Positions 5,462 through 6,788 of a stretch of DNA of 6,788 nt are shown here, piece after piece. The DNA is taken from positions 1-6,788 of the forward strand of contig SHWK01000055.1 in the NCBI GenBank assembly GCA_009693885.1. The letters run 5' to 3'. How positions within the stretch are numbered: position 1 is the stretch's first letter; every line of letters starts with the position of its first letter. The notes under the pieces are model-generated. The model made no database searches. It saw only the letters and a list, made by a program, of their open reading frames with translations, and had not been told where the DNA came from. This DNA is from Rickettsiales bacterium. GTDB lineage: Bacteria; Pseudomonadota; Alphaproteobacteria; Rickettsiales; UBA1997. Made by a program: the position numbers and the translations under genes.

Positions 5462-6595
5462 ATGCAAGATAAGATTATTAAGATTCTCGCGAAATATTCG
5501 ATTTTATCGGAAGCGGTTGGGGATATGATTTTTAAGGATGGGAGCGTGATGTTTACCGTTGATATTGGTGTGTTAGAGTTAGCAAAAAATGAGGCAGAAA
5601 AAATTGTTAAGAATTGTGAAAATGAAATTAGAAAATTAGATGGAATTAAAAAAGTTAGTATTATTTTAACGGCGGATAAAAATGCTGCGAAAGTTCATAA
5701 GCATGTTCATGGAGATGATTGTAATCATTCTAAAAAAGATTCTATGCATCAGTCTGAACAAGCTTCGGTAGATAAAAAAGAAAATCCTGCTCTGCAAAAA
5801 AATCTTCTTGGGCAAGAAATTTTGCCGGTGGTTGGTGTAAAAAAAATCATCGCAATCGCTTCAGCTAAAGGCGGCGTGGGCAAATCTACCTTGGCTGCGA
5901 ATCTCGCAATTTCGTTGAAAAAAATCGGTTACAAAGTGGCGTTGGTTGATGCCGATATTTACGGCCCGTCAATCCCGCATCTCATGAACCTTACAGCTAA
6001 GCCGGCGATGAAGGATGGCCTTATAATTCCACTAATCGCTCACGATGTAAAATGTATTTCAGTTGGTTCTTTGATTGATGAATCTGCCGCCGGCGTTTGG
6101 CGTGGCCCAATGATCACAAAAATTCTCTATCAACTAATTCGTAGTGTAGATTGGCGTTGCGATGGCCAAGATGTAGATTACATGATTATCGATATGCCTC
6201 CGGGAACAGGTGATGTCTATCTCAGCCTTGCCGAAAAATTTCCACTTGCTGGCGTGGTAATTGTCTCAACCCCGCAAAGCCTTGCAGTTATTGATGTGGT
6301 GCGTTCTGTAGATTGTTTCAATAAATTAAAAATTCCTATTTTGGGATTGATTCAAAACATGGCCTATCTAGAAATTGCTGGTGAAAAAAAATATATTTTT
6401 GGCAAAGATGGTGCAAAAAATTTAGCACAAAAAATGCAAATTGATTTTTTGGGTGAGGTGCCTTTGATGCAGGAAATATCTGATTCTAGCGAGGTAAGGA
6501 TTCCTGTGGTATCAGCAAAACCACATTCAGAAATTGCAATTTTAATCGGCAGAATCGCGGAAGAAATTATTGATCGCGTGAAAACAGCAAGGTAA
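5462..6595 (+). CDS. mrp: Mrp/ApbC/NBP35-family Fe-S cluster carrier ATPase
   Basis: A 377-residue cytosolic P-loop ATPase of the family that binds and delivers Fe-S clusters to apoproteins. The N-terminal domain (about 1-70) has the outline of a DUF59/MIP18 module but lacks a clear DPE-G motif. A linker (about 71-125) holds a His/Cys cluster: H79, H81, H83, C87, H89 and H96. The MinD-like ATPase core has the deviant Walker A SAKGGVGKST (134-143, signature K136, K141), Walker A' VDADIYGPSIPHL (162-174), GVWRGPM (211-217) and Walker B IIDMPPGTGD (242-251). TPQSLAVIDVVRS and FLGEVPL complete the family pattern. The CxxC pair that most Mrp proteins carry after the NM(S/A)Y motif is absent: QNMAYLEIAGEKKYIFGKDG (298-317) has no cysteine. 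That loss is also known to me from alphaproteobacterial Mrp. The ATG at 5462 has no Shine-Dalgarno sequence. The last codons lie in the left arm of a long inverted repeat. Confidence 0.95.
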   Translation: MQDKIIKILAKYSILSEAVGDMIFKDGSVMFTVDIGVLELAKNEAEKIVKNCENEIRKLDGIKKVSIILTADKNAAKVHKHVHGDDCNHSKKDSMHQSEQASVDKKENPALQKNLLGQEILPVVGVKKIIAIASAKGGVGKSTLAANLAISLKKIGYKVALVDADIYGPSIPHLMNLTAKPAMKDGLIIPLIAHDVKCISVGSLIDESAAGVWRGPMITKILYQLIRSVDWRCDGQDVDYMIIDMPPGTGDVYLSLAEKFPLAGVVIVSTPQSLAVIDVVRSVDCFNKLKIPILGLIQNMAYLEIAGEKKYIFGKDGAKNLAQKMQIDFLGEVPLMQEISDSSEVRIPVVSAKPHSEIAILIGRIAEEIIDRVKTAR

Positions 6596-6680
6596 TATTC
6601 TTTAGTATAGTTTGGTTAAAAACGCGACTTGGCCACGCTCGGAGTGTTTTTAACCAAACTTACTAAAAAATATTACCTTG
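6588..6680. repeat. 93-bp near-perfect inverted repeat with GC-rich loop
   Basis: The left arm (6588-6623, 36 nt) and right arm (6646-6680, 35 nt) are reverse complements except for one mismatch (C6600 against A6668) and one unpaired base (T6608). The outer ends are CAAGGTAATATT and AATATTACCTTG; the inner ends are GTTTGGTTAAAAAC and GTTTTTAACCAAAC. The 22-nt loop (6624-6645) has 15 G/C while the arms are strongly AT-rich. The left arm includes the last two bases of the Ala codon's end through the mrp stop (6588-6595). The right arm ends 9 nt beyond the stop of the convergent gene. The position between two converging genes fits a bidirectional terminator, but no U-run follows the stem in either direction and the stem is far longer than needed. 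A palindromic mobile or repeat element (as in the Rickettsia palindromic elements or MITEs) is the main alternative. Confidence 0.85.
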
Positions 6681-6689
6681 ATGATTTCA

Positions 6690-6788
6690 CTACCCGCGCC
6701 CTTTATAACTCTTAACTTTTTGCTCACGCACAAAAACATCTTCAGGCAATTTTCCTTGTTGAAAAAACACATCGATTGGAATTCCTCC
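6690..6788 (-). CDS. C-terminal fragment of an unrecognised protein (5' end outside window)
   Basis: On the minus strand a frame is open from the window edge to TAG at 6692-6690 and gives 32 residues. It starts GGIPIDVFFQQGKLPEDVF and ends REQKVKSYKGRG. The sequence looks like real protein: mixed hydrophobic and charged residues, a basic tail, and codon choice like its neighbours. It sits convergent to mrp, with the inverted repeat between the two stops. I do not recognise the family from so short a piece and assign no function. The other two minus-strand frames were not judged better. Confidence 0.6.
   Translation of the reverse strand, partial: GGIPIDVFFQQGKLPEDVFVREQKVKSYKGRG

Noticed and set aside
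6588..6680. Inverted repeat as a tRNA, CRISPR unit or classic intrinsic terminator
   Set aside because: There is no cloverleaf, no repeated spacer units, no U-run after the stem, and the stem is AT-rich with the GC in the loop.

Overview
The window comes from an AT-rich alphaproteobacterium. The evidence is the HflK-HflC-DegP gene order, a HemB of the non-zinc Asp type, an Mrp ATPase without the usual CxxC pair, and a DciA-like protein with an 'ARLGR' type C-terminus. The base composition, tight packing and sparse Shine-Dalgarno sequences suit a host-associated or streamlined lineage, such as one allied to Rickettsiales or Holosporales. An intact ispE argues against the genus Rickettsia itself, which has lost the MEP isoprenoid pathway. 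The exact taxon cannot be fixed from the sequence.

Layout. Positions 1-905 (+) hold the 3' part of hemB (haem synthesis), whose N-terminus lies outside the window. Its stop codon directly abuts the stop of a convergent gene. Positions 906-5329 (-) form one compact unit, read right to left: hflK, hflC, a DegP/DegS-like periplasmic serine protease, ispE and a DciA/DUF721 gene. The gaps are 4, 5 and 9 nt, followed by a 10-nt overlap, so this is almost certainly one operon. A good sigma70-like promoter lies upstream of hflK (about 5425-5453). Positions 5330-5461 are a short divergent intergenic region. Positions 5462-6595 (+) encode a complete Mrp/ApbC-type Fe-S carrier ATPase. Positions 6588-6680 form a long, near-perfect inverted repeat with a GC-rich loop. 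Positions 6690-6788 (-) hold the C-terminal end of an unrecognised convergent gene.

How the genes fit together. HflK and HflC form the membrane complex that holds and modulates the FtsH protease, and the DegP-like protein degrades or refolds misfolded proteins in the periplasm, so the front of the operon is an envelope quality-control module. The two downstream genes are housekeeping genes of other pathways: ispE (isoprenoid precursors) and the DciA-like gene (replicative helicase handling). Mrp (Fe-S delivery) is divergent from this operon.

Most of the window is well-understood core genome. I found no convincing new multigene system. The features most worth a second look are the 93-bp palindrome that overlaps the mrp stop codon, the Cys-less Mrp with a His-rich linker, and the promoter region of the quality-control operon, which has heat-shock-like elements.
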